Source: Bacteroides clarus YIT 12056 (GTDB lineage Bacteria; Bacteroidota; Bacteroidia; Bacteroidales; Bacteroidaceae). From it: a stretch of DNA of 64,000 bases. The notes below the pieces were generated by a model that saw nothing but the letters and a program-made list of their open reading frames with translations, made no database searches and was not told where the DNA came from. Positions within the stretch are counted from its first letter, which is position 1; the number at the start of each line of letters is the position of its first letter. The translations under genes were made by a program, and so were the position numbers. Of the stretch, positions 52,489 through 61,815 are shown piece after piece. The stretch is taken from NCBI RefSeq assembly GCF_900129655.1, contig NZ_FQWK01000008.1, positions 1-64,000 of the forward strand, in the 5' to 3' direction.

Positions 52489-52540
52489 CAAGAAACTGTA
52501 AGCGTCTTATGGCTTTGGCACAGCTCCCTTTTTCCGGTTG

Positions 52541-52548
52541 CAAAGGTA
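52541..52548 (-). promoter_or_regulatory. Candidate -7 box of gpmI
   Basis: The minus strand reads TACCTTTG. A transcript from here would carry the whole 24-bp inverted repeat element in its 5' leader of about 220 bases before the gpmI start. The -33 box is unclear. Confidence 0.45.
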
Positions 52549-52675
52549 CAAAATAGCGGCCAAACTATGCCACTTCAAAAAGTAAAAATAACATTTGCGC
52601 AAAGAGCCTCTCCCCGTAAATAACAAGAAATCCTAAAAAAGCCGTGCAAACGCAGAAAGTCAGGCCTGATTTTCA

Positions 52676-52683
52676 TACTTTTG
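52676..52683 (+). promoter_or_regulatory. Candidate -7 box of corA
   Basis: TACTTTTG matches TAnnTTTG and lies 135 bases before the ATG at 52818. The long leader (about 130 bases) has no gene and might hold a metal-responsive element, but no known riboswitch fold was recognised. Confidence 0.45.
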
Positions 52684-52817
52684 CAGAGCTTTTAAATAAA
52701 ATCAACTGAAATTATGGACGATTCAAACCCACGAACGTGCAATAGTGTTTACAATTAAAGCGAACGGAGACGTTGGTCGCAATGCCTCTGTTCGGACTAA
52801 AGAAAGGAGGCAAAACA

Positions 52818-53744
52818 ATGAGAAAGTATCTCTACAGCGAAAACGGCTTCGTAGAAAAGGCCGAATGGAAACCTAACTGCTGGGTAAACGTGGAATGCCC
52901 GGACGACAGCGATTTCCAATTCCTTACCCAAGAACTGAAAGTTCCCGAATCATTCCTTGAAGATATAGCCGATACGGACGAGCGCCCGCGTACGGAGACG
53001 GAAGGCAACTGGCTGCTGACTATCCTGCGTATTCCCATGCAGAGCAGCCAGCACGGCATCCCGTTTATCACTGTGCCTATCGGTATCATCACAAACAACG
53101 ACATCATCGTTTCCGTGTGCTATCATCACACCGAACTGATACCGGACTTCATACAGCATACCCGCCGCAAAGGTATCGTCGTCAACAATAAGCTGACGCT
53201 GATTTTACGAATCATATACTCCTCTGCCGTATGGTTCCTGAAATACCTGAAGCAAATCAATAACGATGTAGCCACCGCCGAAAAGGAACTGGAAAAGAGT
53301 ATCCGTAACGAAGACCTTCTTCAGTTGATGAAGCTGCAAAAGACGCTCGTATACTTCAACACTTCCATCCGAGGAAACGAAGTTATGATAGGACGGTTGA
53401 AGAATATCTTCCAAGATACCGACTACCTCGACCTGGAACTGCTGGAGGACGTCGTGATAGAGCTGAAACAGGCGTACAACACGGTGAACATTTACAGTGA
53501 CATCCTTACGGGAACGATGGACGCCTTCGCCTCCATCATATCCAATAACGTGAACGCCATCATGAAACGCATGACGAGCCTCTCCATCACACTGATGATA
53601 CCCACATTGATAGCCAGCTTTTACGGCATGAATGTGGATATACATCTGGAAAGTTTTCCGCATGCGTTCATATTCATCATTCTGCTGTCCGCAATATTGT
53701 CGGCCGTAACCTTTATATGGTTCAGAAAGATTAAGTGGTTCTAA
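52818..53744 (+). CDS. corA: CorA-family magnesium/metal transporter
   Basis: The start at 52818 ([17 protein letters not shown]) is set by a strong ribosome-binding site, AAAGGAGG, 7 bases upstream; an open stretch of 15 codons before it lacks such a site. The 308-residue protein has the cytoplasmic funnel domain and two C-terminal membrane helices. The first ([20 protein letters not shown]) ends in the selectivity motif YGMN near residue 268; the second is [19 protein letters not shown]. The loop between them (DIHLESFPH) is acidic as expected. The gene ends with a 4-base overlap with the convergent rnhB. Transport of Mg2+ or Co2+ is typical; selectivity is not readable. Confidence 0.93.
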   Translation: MRKYLYSENGFVEKAEWKPNCWVNVECPDDSDFQFLTQELKVPESFLEDIADTDERPRTETEGNWLLTILRIPMQSSQHGIPFITVPIGIITNNDIIVSVCYHHTELIPDFIQHTRRKGIVVNNKLTLILRIIYSSAVWFLKYLKQINNDVATAEKELEKSIRNEDLLQLMKLQKTLVYFNTSIRGNEVMIGRLKNIFQDTDYLDLELLEDVVIELKQAYNTVNIYSDILTGTMDAFASIISNNVNAIMKRMTSLSITLMIPTLIASFYGMNVDIHLESFPHAFIFIILLSAILSAVTFIWFRKIKWF

Positions 53745-54340
53745 AACAGTTCCAGCTGTCCGTCACCCAGCAGATTAAAAGTCATGCGATGATAAGGAGT
53801 GGTTCCCCGTCCGGCGATAGCCGCACGGTGCTTCTTCGTGGGATATCCCTTATTATGATTCCAATCGTAGTAAGGGAACTCTTCGTGCAGCCGGTTCATA
53901 TAATCATCACGATACGTCTTGGCCAGAATGGATGCCGCCGCGATGGAAAGATACTTACCGTCGCCCTTCACAACGGTGGTATGCGGAATATCCCCGTATT
54001 TCCTGAAGCGGTTACCGTCGATAAGCAAATGCTGCGGGCGCAACTGCAACCGGTCAACAGCGCGATGCATGGCAAGGAAGGAAGCGTTCAGGATATTTAT
54101 CTTGTCAATCTCCTTGGGGGAGACAACACCTACCGCCCATGCCAGCGCTTCTTTCTCGATGACCTCGCGCAAAGCGTAGCGTTGCTTCTCGGTAAGTTGC
54201 TTGGAGTCGTTCAGCAAATCGTTCTCGAAGTCTTTGGGCAGAATAACGGCGGCGGCATATACGGCGCCGGCAAGACAGCCGCGTCCGGCCTCATCGCAAC
54301 CGGCTTCTATCAGTTCTTTGTTCAAATAAGGTAACAGCAT
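53741..54340 (-). CDS. rnhB: Ribonuclease HII
   Basis: The 199-residue enzyme removes ribonucleotides from DNA. Catalytic acidic residues lie in [14 protein letters not shown] near residue 15 (Asp-Glu), in LLIDGNRF near 105 and near the segment [13 protein letters not shown] (Asp). The C-terminal [18 protein letters not shown] is the conserved helix-loop with the GYPT motif. The length is typical. It is convergent with corA and divergent from the LysO-like genes. Confidence 0.97.
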   Translation of the reverse strand: MLLPYLNKELIEAGCDEAGRGCLAGAVYAAAVILPKDFENDLLNDSKQLTEKQRYALREVIEKEALAWAVGVVSPKEIDKINILNASFLAMHRAVDRLQLRPQHLLIDGNRFRKYGDIPHTTVVKGDGKYLSIAAASILAKTYRDDYMNRLHEEFPYYDWNHNKGYPTKKHRAAIAGRGTTPYHRMTFNLLGDGQLELF

Positions 54341-54361
54341 ATATCACTACGTTAGAGCATA

Positions 54362-54369
54362 CAAAGATA
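54362..54369 (-). promoter_or_regulatory. Candidate -7 box of rnhB
   Basis: The minus strand reads TATCTTTG, matching TAnnTTTG, 22 bases before the rnhB start. Confidence 0.5.
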
Positions 54370-54418
54370 AATCTTTTCATAAGTAAACCGGACTTTTAAA
54401 GAGAATAAATAATATGCT

Positions 54419-54426
54419 TATCTTTG
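54419..54426 (+). promoter_or_regulatory. Candidate -7 box of the lysO genes
   Basis: TATCTTTG matches TAnnTTTG and lies 25 bases before the ATG at 54451. A TTTTA at 54394-54398, 20 bases upstream, may stand in for the -33 box. Confidence 0.55.
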
Positions 54427-54450
54427 CCGGCAAATAAAACGACAACGGAT

Positions 54451-54729
54451 ATGTTTACAATTATCGGACTGATGCTCACCGGGATGCTGCTGGGCTATCT
54501 CTTACGAAAAAGGAATCTACACAGGATTCATACGGTTATCACAGTGTTAATCTGGGCGCTGCTTTTCATTCTCGGCATCGAGGTAGGCGGAAACGAGCAG
54601 ATTATCAAAGGGCTGCATACCATAGGAATCGAGGCTGTCATACTAACCTTAGGCGGTACTTTGGGAAGTGTCGTCGCTGCCTGGGCATTGTGGAAAGCTT
54701 TATATAAGAAGAAAGGAAGAACGGCATGA
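54451..54729 (+). CDS. LysO-family exporter, N-terminal half protein
   Basis: The start at 54451 (MFTIIGLMLTGMLLGYLLRKR) is preferred over a TTG nine codons upstream that lies within the promoter box. The 92-residue protein has about three membrane helices (IIGLMLTGMLLGYLL, VLIWALLFILGIEVGGNEQI, VILTLGGTLGSVVAAWALW). It matches the first domain of LysO (DUF340), a lysine exporter. The partner domain is encoded by the next gene, whose ATG overlaps this stop by 4 bases (ATGA), so both are made together. In E. coli LysO is one chain; the two-gene form seems usual in this phylum. Confidence 0.8.
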   Translation: MFTIIGLMLTGMLLGYLLRKRNLHRIHTVITVLIWALLFILGIEVGGNEQIIKGLHTIGIEAVILTLGGTLGSVVAAWALWKALYKKKGRTA

Positions 54730-55331
54730 AAGGCAGTCTTATTATAATCGGTTTCTTCGTTTTGGGTACGCTTTGCGGAGTTTTCCACCTGATACCCGTT
54801 GATGTAGTCATGGACAGCGAAATCAGCTTCTATGCTCTTTGCGCATTGATGTTCAGCGTAGGACTGAGTGTAGGCAACGACCCGCAGACATTAAAGAACT
54901 TCCGTTCGCTTAATCCGCGACTGGTCTTTCTGCCTGTCATGACGATACTGGGTACATTGGCAGGTTCCGCGGCGGTCAGTCTTATCCTTACCCACCGTTC
55001 CGTAACCGACTGTCTGGCGGTAGGCTCGGGATTCGGATATTATTCGCTCTCCAGCATCTTCATCACCGAATACAAGGGAGCCGAGCTCGGTACTATCGCC
55101 CTGCTGGCCAATATCAGCCGCGAGATACTGACTTTGCTGGCAGCTCCGCTACTGGTGCGCTGGTTCGGCAATCTGGCTCCTATCTCTGCCGGCGGCGCTA
55201 CGACAATGGATACCACACTGCCGATAATCACCCGTACTGCCGGACAGCAGTTTGTCGTCGTTTCCATCTTCCACGGGTTTGTGGTGGACTTCAGCGTGCC
55301 GTTTCTGGTCACCTTGTTCTGTTCGATATAG
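54726..55331 (+). CDS. LysO-family exporter, C-terminal half protein
   Basis: The 201-residue membrane protein has about six helices (LIIIGFFVLGTLCGVFHLIP, FYALCALMFSVGLSVGNDPQ, LVFLPVMTILGTLAGSAAVS) and the motifs GFGYYSLSSIFITEYKGAELG and LLANISREILTLLAAPLLV typical of LysO, including a hydrophilic segment with TTMDTTLPIITRTAG. It probably exports lysine or a toxic analogue with its partner encoded just upstream. The gene is followed by the second 22-bp array and then the convergent pyrophosphatase gene. Confidence 0.85.
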   Translation: MKGSLIIIGFFVLGTLCGVFHLIPVDVVMDSEISFYALCALMFSVGLSVGNDPQTLKNFRSLNPRLVFLPVMTILGTLAGSAAVSLILTHRSVTDCLAVGSGFGYYSLSSIFITEYKGAELGTIALLANISREILTLLAAPLLVRWFGNLAPISAGGATTMDTTLPIITRTAGQQFVVVSIFHGFVVDFSVPFLVTLFCSI

Positions 55332-55392
55332 GTGATGGCAGATAGAAGTCTTGCATTGAGGTGAGAATACGGCATCGTTACAACAGATTCGT

Positions 55393-55500
55393 CCCATGAG
55401 ATAACTGTATTCGTCTTACGGGACAAAAAAAATTATCCCGTGAGATGAATAAATCCGTCCCACGGGATGAATAGTTTCGTCTTACGAGACGAATCACGTA
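55393..55500. repeat. Tandem array of 22-bp units, same family as 28949-29036
   Basis: Units begin at 55393, 55415, 55437, 55459 and 55481 with exactly 22 bases each; the fifth is cut at the end of the convergent gene. The 10-base leading blocks are CCCATGAGAT, CTTACGGGAC, CCCGTGAGAT, CCCACGGGAT and CTTACGAGAC, and most units end in (T/C)CGT. Units 1/2 and 3/4 can pair with one or two mismatches. The first block is identical to that of the array at 28949. The array fills the gap between the convergent LysO and pyrophosphatase genes. Confidence 0.9.
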
Positions 55501-55503
55501 TGC

Positions 55504-57705
55504 TTAGAACAAGCTCCAAGCCACGGTCAGCCCCGCCATAACGATGGCTACCATGCTCATCAGCTTGATAAGGATGTTAAGGCTCGGACCGGAAGTGTCT
55601 TTAAAGGGGTCGCCTACCGTATCGCCTACAACCGTGGCTTTATGCACTTCACTGCCTTTGCCGCCGAAATTGCCCTCTTCTACATACTTCTTGGCATTAT
55701 CCCATGCGCCACCGGCATTCGCCATAAAGATGGCAAGTACGAATCCGCTGCTAAGACCGCCGATAAGCAGTCCCAACACACCGGGAACACCGAAGATAAG
55801 TCCGGTCATGATAGGAGCGACAATTGCGATGAGTGAGGGAACTACCATTTCGCGCTGCGCGCCTTTCGTGGAGATGGCTACACAGCGTTCATAGTCGGGC
55901 TCCGCCTCACCGGTCAGAATCCCTTTTATATCACGGAACTGACGGCGCACCTCATCTACCATGTGGGCGGCCGCACGGCCTACGGCATTCATCGTCAATC
56001 CACAGAACAGAAAAGCCATCATACTGCCGAGGAACATACCCGAGAGGACTTTAGGATTCATCAGCGTAACATCGTAATGATGCATGAAGTCGAAGAAAGT
56101 AGCGTCCTGCACGGACACCGCTTCACCGCCCACAAAGATGTCGGTAGTGCCCAGACGGGTCAGCCCGATACGGATTTCCTCGATGTAGGATGCAAGCAGG
56201 GCAAGCCCCGTCAACGCGGCCGAACCGATAGCGAAACCTTTGCCCGTGGCGGCTGTCGTATTCCCCAAAGAGTCGAGCGCATCGGTACGCTTGCGTACTT
56301 CCTCACCCAGACCGGACATCTCCGCATTACCGCCGGCATTGTCGGCAATAGGCCCGTAAGCGTCCGTAGCCAACGTAATGCCCAAAGTGGAAAGCATACC
56401 TACGGCAGCGATACCGATGCCGTAAAGTCCCAAGCCTACATTGGCAAAGTCGAATCCGGAAGCAAAAAGATACGAGGCAATGATGCCCACCACCACGGCA
56501 ATCACCGGAATAGCGGTAGAGAGCATACCCAAACCGATGCCGGAGATAATGACCGTGGCCGGCCCCGTCTTGCCGCTCTCACTCAGCTTCTGGGTGGGAC
56601 GATAGGATTGGGAAGTATAATATTCCGTAGAACGCCCGATAACGATGCCTACCACCAGACCTACCACTACCGAACAGGAAATCCACATCCAGTTATCCAG
56701 CTTCAGCAACCAAAGAATAAGGAAAGTAGCAACGACTATCAGTACCGAACTCAAGTTCGTACCGAAAGCGAGGGAATTCAGCAAGTCTTTCATCTTGGCG
56801 TTCTCGTTGGTACGTACAGCGAAGATACCTATAATAGAGAGAATGATACCTACGGCCGCAATCAGCATCGGAGCGATAACGGCTTTGAACTGCATCAGCG
56901 TATCTCCCGAATGGATAAAAGCGGCGGCGCCAAGGGCGGCCGTAGCAAGGATGGAACCGCAATAGCTCTCGTAAAGGTCGGCGCCCATACCGGCCACATC
57001 GCCTACATTATCGCCTACGTTATCGGCGATGGTTGCGGGATTGCGCGGGTCGTCTTCGGGGATACCGGCTTCCACTTTACCCACGAGGTCGGCTCCTACG
57101 TCGGCGGCTTTCGTATAGATACCGCCGCCCACGCGTGCAAACAGGGCTTGTGTGGAAGCTCCCATACCGAACGTCAGCATCGTGGTGGTGATGATGCAAA
57201 GTTTATGGGTGGGTGTCATCACATCCACCGGGATAACTGCGTTGAGCAGCAGATACCAGAAAGAAATGTCGAGCAGGCCGAGCCCCACTACAACCAGTCC
57301 CATTACCGCACCGCTGCGGAAAGCGACACGCAAGCCCGCGTTCAACGAGTTGCGCGCGGCATTCGCCGTACGCGCCGAAGCATACGTAGCCGTCTTCATT
57401 CCGAGAAATCCGGAAAGGCCGGAGAAGAATCCGCCTGTAAGGAAAGCTATCGGAACCCACGAGTTCTGCACTCCGAAGCCGTAAGCCATAATCGAGAAGA
57501 GAATCACCAGCCCCAGGAACACCCAGCCCACAATCTTATATTGCTGACGGAGATAGGACATGGCGCCTTTGCGCACGGCAGCGGCAATCTTAACCATTTG
57601 AGGAGTTCCCTCACTCTCTTTCATCATCTGACGGTGGAAATACCAGGCAAAGCAAAGTGCCAGAACGGAAGCGGCTGGAACCAGCCAGAAAAGCAATTGG
57701 TCCAT
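55504..57705 (-). CDS. hppA: Membrane-bound ion-translocating pyrophosphatase
   Basis: The 733-residue protein has about 16 membrane helices and couples pyrophosphate hydrolysis to export of H+ and/or Na+. The active site motifs are [20 protein letters not shown] and [20 protein letters not shown] near residues 200-235, [20 protein letters not shown] near 445 and the C-terminal [12 protein letters not shown] with [20 protein letters not shown]. At the potassium-sensing position the sequence reads [10 protein letters not shown] (Ala), the mark of the K+-dependent class. Bacteroides members of this class are known to pump Na+ and H+. Direct proof for this copy is lacking. No promoter box was clear. 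Confidence 0.96.
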   Translation of the reverse strand: MDQLLFWLVPAASVLALCFAWYFHRQMMKESEGTPQMVKIAAAVRKGAMSYLRQQYKIVGWVFLGLVILFSIMAYGFGVQNSWVPIAFLTGGFFSGLSGFLGMKTATYASARTANAARNSLNAGLRVAFRSGAVMGLVVVGLGLLDISFWYLLLNAVIPVDVMTPTHKLCIITTTMLTFGMGASTQALFARVGGGIYTKAADVGADLVGKVEAGIPEDDPRNPATIADNVGDNVGDVAGMGADLYESYCGSILATAALGAAAFIHSGDTLMQFKAVIAPMLIAAVGIILSIIGIFAVRTNENAKMKDLLNSLAFGTNLSSVLIVVATFLILWLLKLDNWMWISCSVVVGLVVGIVIGRSTEYYTSQSYRPTQKLSESGKTGPATVIISGIGLGMLSTAIPVIAVVVGIIASYLFASGFDFANVGLGLYGIGIAAVGMLSTLGITLATDAYGPIADNAGGNAEMSGLGEEVRKRTDALDSLGNTTAATGKGFAIGSAALTGLALLASYIEEIRIGLTRLGTTDIFVGGEAVSVQDATFFDFMHHYDVTLMNPKVLSGMFLGSMMAFLFCGLTMNAVGRAAAHMVDEVRRQFRDIKGILTGEAEPDYERCVAISTKGAQREMVVPSLIAIVAPIMTGLIFGVPGVLGLLIGGLSSGFVLAIFMANAGGAWDNAKKYVEEGNFGGKGSEVHKATVVGDTVGDPFKDTSGPSLNILIKLMSMVAIVMAGLTVAWSLF

Positions 57706-57805
57706 AGCATAAATCGTATTAAAAGGTTGAACGAAAGCCTAAAAGTATTGATTTGGAATGAAATAAGCAAACGATTAACCGAATTTATGCCAGGGAGAGA
57801 ACGCT

Positions 57806-58126
57806 TTATTCTATCGTTACAGCCGTACCGCAGGCAGTTACCATCAGCATACTGCCGCTGCCGCCTACCGTTTCGTAATCAAGGTCAACGCCAATCACAG
57901 CGTTAGCGCCCAACAGACGGGCTTGTTCCTGCATCTCGCGAAGCGCCGTGTCTTTGGCCTCGCGGAGCACTTCCTCGTACGAACCGCTGCGTCCGCCCAC
58001 CACATCGCGGATACTGGCAAAGAAATCACGAAAGACGTTGGCACCGATAATCGTTTCACCGCTGACGATACCAAAATAACGGGTGATACGTGCACCCTCG
58101 ATAGTGGGAGTTGTTGTTACTAACAT
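57806..58126 (-). CDS. YbjQ/UPF0145 family protein
   Basis: The 106-residue protein matches Ybj[61 protein letters not shown] and [17 protein letters not shown]. The family forms a pentameric beta-barrel of unknown function, sometimes called a heavy-metal-binding domain. It lies between hppA (about 100 bases) and sufS (65 bases) on the same strand. Confidence 0.92.
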   Translation of the reverse strand: MLVTTTPTIEGARITRYFGIVSGETIIGANVFRDFFASIRDVVGGRSGSYEEVLREAKDTALREMQEQARLLGANAVIGVDLDYETVGGSGSMLMVTACGTAVTIE

Positions 58127-58191
58127 AGTTCCGTATTTTTAAGTTCTTGATATATCTCAGACGCAGAGCAACTCAAAAAAGTTGCAAAGCA

Positions 58192-59403
58192 TCAAAACAT
58201 TTTACTGACGCGCTCGATACCTGCCGCCAATATATCTATCTCCTCTTTCGTATTATACAGGCCGAACGAAGCGCGTACCGTGCCTTCAATGCCGAGACGT
58301 TGCATCAGCGGCTGCGCGCAATGATGTCCCGTACGTACGGCAATGCCGAGACGGTCGAGTAAGGTACCCATATCGAAATGGTGGATATCGCCTACGAGGA
58401 AGGAAATGACGCTCCCTTTCTCTTGCGCCTCACCGAAGATGCGCATACCGGGAATCTCTTTCAGGCGGGACATAGCATACATGGTCAGTTCGTGTTCATG
58501 GGCGGCAATCTTCTCCATGCCGATGGCAGAAACGTAATCCAATGCCTTGGCAAGCCCGGTCGTACCGATATAATCGGGTGTTCCCGCCTCGAACTTGAAA
58601 GGGAGTTCATTGAAAGTAGTCCGTTCAAACGATACGTGTTGTATCATTTCGCCGCCACCTTGATAAGGGGGCATCTTGTCGAGCCATTCTTCTTTACCGT
58701 AAAGCACGCCCACACCGGTAGGCCCGTATACCTTATGACCGGAAAAAACGTAGAAATCCGCATCCAAGTCCCGTACATCCACCGGCATATGCGGAATGGA
58801 CTGGGCACCGTCTACAAGCACGGGAACGCCCTGCTCGTGGGCATAGCCTATCATCTCCCCAACAGGGTTCATCGTACCCAGCACATTGGATACATGCGCC
58901 ACGCTGACAATCTTTGTACGCTCGGAAAACAGCTGTTTGTACTCATCCAACAGAAGTTCGCCTCTGTCATTCATCGGAATGACTTTAATGGCAATCCCCC
59001 TCTTGGCAGCCAGCAACTGCCAGGGAACGATATTGCTGTGATGCTCCATAACGGAGAGAATCACCTCATCCCCCTCCTGCATAAACTCTTCACCGAAGCT
59101 GGACACAAACAGATTGATACTTTCCGTCGTACCGCGGGTAAAGATGATTTCATTCGTACTGCCGGCATTGATGAACTTCCGCACCGTCTCACGAGACGCC
59201 TCGTGCAGCTCCGTAGCTTGCTGCGAAAGGAAATGCACACCACGATGCACATTGGCGTTGACCGAATAGTACTCGTCCGTAATGGCGTCCACCACCTGAC
59301 GGGGCTTCTGCGTAGTCGCACCGTTATCAAAGTAAACCAACGGCTTACCATATACCTCACGGGAAAGTATCGGAAAATCAGCTCTTATCTTTTGAAGGTT
59401 CAT
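58192..59403 (-). CDS. sufS: Cysteine desulfurase SufS
   Basis: The start at 59403 (MNLQKIRADFPILSREVYGK) is set by family comparison; the open frame upstream runs through a palindromic repeat. The 403-residue PLP enzyme removes sulphur from cysteine for Fe-S assembly. It has YFDNGATTQKP, FTRGTTESINL, VSVAHVSNVLG, DGAQSIPHMPVDV, the PLP-Lys motif FSGHKVYGPTGVG near 225 and the catalytic Cys in RTGHHCAQPLMQRL near 360, a group II (SufS/CsdA) pattern. It is the last gene of the suf series. No sufE or sufU partner is present in the window. Confidence 0.95.
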   Translation of the reverse strand: MNLQKIRADFPILSREVYGKPLVYFDNGATTQKPRQVVDAITDEYYSVNANVHRGVHFLSQQATELHEASRETVRKFINAGSTNEIIFTRGTTESINLFVSSFGEEFMQEGDEVILSVMEHHSNIVPWQLLAAKRGIAIKVIPMNDRGELLLDEYKQLFSERTKIVSVAHVSNVLGTMNPVGEMIGYAHEQGVPVLVDGAQSIPHMPVDVRDLDADFYVFSGHKVYGPTGVGVLYGKEEWLDKMPPYQGGGEMIQHVSFERTTFNELPFKFEAGTPDYIGTTGLAKALDYVSAIGMEKIAAHEHELTMYAMSRLKEIPGMRIFGEAQEKGSVISFLVGDIHHFDMGTLLDRLGIAVRTGHHCAQPLMQRLGIEGTVRASFGLYNTKEEIDILAAGIERVSKMF

Positions 59404-59413
59404 ATCTTTTAAA

Positions 59414-59495
59414 TTATGAATGATGAATGAATAATGAAGAATTGCCATGCGGGATGCTGATGCTGCGCAGCCCATTCTTCATTCATCATTCTTCA
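59414..59495. repeat. AT-rich palindromic element between sufD and sufS
   Basis: The left side (GAATGATGAATGAATAATG then AAGAAT) pairs with the right side (ATTCTTCATTCATCATTC then TTCATT). The core TGCCATGCGGGATGCTGATG and CTGCGCAGCC is GC-rich and resembles the core of the element at 36345 in reverse complement. Confidence 0.8.
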
Positions 59496-60839
59496 TTATT
59501 TACATATCGCGCACCCCTGACACTTGTTCAGTTCACCGCGGAAACGTTTCTCTACCAGCAGATGCAGGCGGTCTTTCAAGGCATCCAGACGGATTGTGTC
59601 GATTACTTCGTTTACGAAGGCAAACATCAACAGTAAACGGGCTTCACGCATGGAGATACCGCGTTGCCGCATATAGAACAGGGCGCTTTCATCAAGCTGG
59701 CCTACCGTAGCGCCATGACTGCACTTTACATCATCGGCGTAAATCTCCAGTTGCGGCTGGGTGTACATATGCGCTTCGCGGGTGGCGCAAAGATTACGGT
59801 TCGTTTGTTGGGAACTGGTATGCTGCGCGTCGGGACGTACCAACACCAGACCTGCAAAAGCACCGACGGACTGGTCATCGAGCACATATTTAAAGAGTTC
59901 ATTGCTGGTGCAGTTGGGCACTGCATGGTCTATGGTGGTATTATTGTCCACATGCTGGTTCTTGTCCGCGATAGCCATACCGCAAAGGTTCAGTTCGGCG
60001 CCCTCGCCGGCAAGCGTCACTTCGGTCGTATTACGGGTAGTACCGTTATGCAAGGTCATTCCATTCAGCAGAACGTTGCTGTTGGCCTCTTGTCTGACGT
60101 ATAAACTGCTGATACGTACCGTACTGGTGTGTGTCTCTTCCAGTTCATAGAAATCGAAAGTGGCATTCTCACCGATGAACGCCTCTACCACTTGCGTTGC
60201 AAGGAAGTTTACACCGTCCATTGCATGGTCGCAGGCCAAAAGACGGGCTTGCGCACCTTCTTCCAAAATGATGAGCACACGACGGTTCACCATAAAGTTG
60301 ACATCGCCGCGCAGGATGTTCACTAACTGGATAGGCTTTTCCACTACCACATTCTTAGGAACATACAGCAATACACCGTCTTGCGCAAAGGCGGTATTAA
60401 AGGCCGTCACTCCATCTTTGGAAGTATCCGCCAGCTTGCCGTAGTATTTCTTCACCAATTCCGGATGCTGTTCCGCCATATCCTTCAAACTGCCGAAAAT
60501 AACACCTTCGGGCAAATGCGACTTGGGCAAAGCCTTGCCATAGAAAGCGTCGTTCACAACAAAGTAAAGGGAAGTGCTCATATTCGGCACATCGCATTTG
60601 AATACTTCATAGGGGTTGACAGGAATGTCCAAACGGTTCAGGTTCAGACCGTAGTCGGGTTCAAAGAACTTGCTGACATCGGTATATTTGTATTTCTCCG
60701 TCTTACGGGTAGGAAAACCAAGCCGCTCGAAATCGGCAAACGCGGCCGCACGCGGGGCATTCAGCACCTCGGCGCTGTGGCGGCATATCATCGCTTCCGT
60801 TTGGGAGAAAAGGTCTATATATTGTTGCTCTACACTCAT
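59496..60839 (-). CDS. sufD: Fe-S cluster assembly protein SufD
   Basis: The 447-residue protein is the SufD subunit of the SufBCD scaffold. Characteristic parts are LGFPTRKTEKYKYTDVSKF, VEKPIQLVNILRGDVNFMVN, EEGAQARLLACDHAMDGVNF, GEGAELNLCGMAIADKNQHV, the beta-helix core HAVPNCTSNELFKYVLDD, and the C-terminal RQRGISMREARLLLMFAFVN (with VKCSHGATVGQLDE just before it). The C-terminus ends ELNKCQGCAICK, with three extra cysteines. It works with SufB and SufC to build clusters. Confidence 0.94.
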   Translation of the reverse strand: MSVEQQYIDLFSQTEAMICRHSAEVLNAPRAAAFADFERLGFPTRKTEKYKYTDVSKFFEPDYGLNLNRLDIPVNPYEVFKCDVPNMSTSLYFVVNDAFYGKALPKSHLPEGVIFGSLKDMAEQHPELVKKYYGKLADTSKDGVTAFNTAFAQDGVLLYVPKNVVVEKPIQLVNILRGDVNFMVNRRVLIILEEGAQARLLACDHAMDGVNFLATQVVEAFIGENATFDFYELEETHTSTVRISSLYVRQEANSNVLLNGMTLHNGTTRNTTEVTLAGEGAELNLCGMAIADKNQHVDNNTTIDHAVPNCTSNELFKYVLDDQSVGAFAGLVLVRPDAQHTSSQQTNRNLCATREAHMYTQPQLEIYADDVKCSHGATVGQLDESALFYMRQRGISMREARLLLMFAFVNEVIDTIRLDALKDRLHLLVEKRFRGELNKCQGCAICK

Positions 60840-60845
60840 GTTGTC

Positions 60846-60925
60846 TAATTATGAGTTTTGAATTACGAGTGATGAATCGCCGCGCTATTACATTGCAGAG
60901 CGATTCATCACTCGTAATTCATAAT
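60846..60925. repeat. Palindromic element between sufC and sufD
   Basis: Arms AATTACGAGTGATGAATCG (60861-60879) and CGATTCATCACTCGTAATT (60901-60919) form a perfect 19-bp stem; the outer words ATTATGAG and CATAATTTATAATT continue the pattern. The core has CCGCGCTATTACATTGCAG. Confidence 0.88.
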
Positions 60926-61681
60926 TTATAATTCACTTGCTTCTTTCTTTATCCAATCGAAGCCGCGTGCTTCAATCTCCTTCGCCAGTTCGGGGCCACC
61001 TGTCTTTACGATACGTCCGCCAAGCAATACATGGACGGTATCCGGTTTCAGGTAGTCCAACAGACGTTGATAGTGAGTGATAACCATCGCACTGGTCCGG
61101 GGAGTCTTTAGCTTGTTGAAGCCATCGGCCACAATACGCAGAGCGTCTACATCAAGGCCGGAATCCGTTTCGTCGAGAATGGCGAAAGTAGGTTCCAGCA
61201 TAGCCATCTGGAAGATTTCGTTACGCTTCTTCTCACCACCGCTGAAGCCTTCGTTTACGCTACGGTTGGCAAGTTTGTTATCCAACTCGACAATGGCGCG
61301 CTTTTCGCGCATCAGCTTCAAGAATTCACTGGCTGACAAGGCGGGTAAATGGCGGTATTTGCGTTGTTCGTTAACGGCAGCACGCATAAAATTCACCATA
61401 GAAACACCCGGTATCTCCACCGGCATCTGGAATGAAAGGAAAATACCTTCATGGGCACGGTCTTCGGGACTCATAGCCAAAAGGTCCTTACCGTTGAAAG
61501 TTACGGTACCGCGTGTAACCTCGTATGCAGGATGTCCCACCAGCACATTACTCAAGGTGCTTTTCCCGGCTCCGTTTTGTCCCATCAGGGCGTGTACCTC
61601 ACCGTCACGAATCGTAAGGTTGATACCTTTCAATATTTCTTTGCCATTGATGCTGGCATGCAGGTCTTTTATCTCTAACAT
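60926..61681 (-). CDS. sufC: Fe-S assembly ATPase SufC
   Basis: The 251-residue ABC-type ATPase powers the SufBCD complex. It has the Walker A motif MGQNGAGKSTLSNVLVGHP near residue 34, the SufC-specific FLSFQMPVEIPGVSMVNF, the signature FSGGEKKRNEIFQMAML near 146 and the Walker B IFAILDETDSGLDVDAL-like segment (FAILDETDSGLDVDALRIV). It has no membrane domain, as expected. It sits between palindromic spacers at both ends. Confidence 0.97.
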   Translation of the reverse strand: MLEIKDLHASINGKEILKGINLTIRDGEVHALMGQNGAGKSTLSNVLVGHPAYEVTRGTVTFNGKDLLAMSPEDRAHEGIFLSFQMPVEIPGVSMVNFMRAAVNEQRKYRHLPALSASEFLKLMREKRAIVELDNKLANRSVNEGFSGGEKKRNEIFQMAMLEPTFAILDETDSGLDVDALRIVADGFNKLKTPRTSAMVITHYQRLLDYLKPDTVHVLLGGRIVKTGGPELAKEIEARGFDWIKKEASEL

Positions 61682-61685
61682 TATA

Positions 61686-61813
61686 CTTTTAAATTAAGAA
61701 TGAAGAATTAAGAATGAAGAATAACCATGCGGCATAACAGTGCGTGGTCCATTTCATCATCCTTAATTCTCCATTGTTTATTTTAATTCTTCATTCTTCA
61801 TTCTTAATTCCTC
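61686..61813. repeat. AT-rich palindromic element between sufB and sufC
   Basis: The left side (TTAAGAATGAAGAATTAAG then AATGAAGAAT) pairs with the right side (AATTCTTCATTCTTCATTC then TTAATT). The core contains AACCATGCGGCATAACAGTG, close to the cores of the elements at 59414 and 36345. At 128 bases it is the longest of the family here and includes an extra TCATCCTTAATTCTCC word. Confidence 0.8.
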
Positions 61814-61815
61814 AT

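Noticed and set aside
52549..52817. Mg2+ riboswitch in the leader of corA
   Set aside because: The leader is long enough, but no pattern of a known magnesium-sensing RNA could be recognised by eye.
55963..57906. Long open frame on the plus strand opposite the pyrophosphatase gene (about 647 codons)
   Set aside because: It is antisense to hppA, whose motifs are fully intact. The predicted protein is rich in His, Arg and Gly without any recognisable domain, a typical mirror frame in GC-richer coding DNA.
58169..58186. Hairpin GCAACT-AAAAAA-type loop after sufS as an intrinsic terminator
   Set aside because: The stem is only 6 bp and on the minus strand the T run is in the loop, not after the stem.
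58378..59412. Plus-strand open frame opposite sufS
   Set aside because: It is antisense to a complete sufS gene and the composition (His-rich, low-complexity) is that of a mirror frame.
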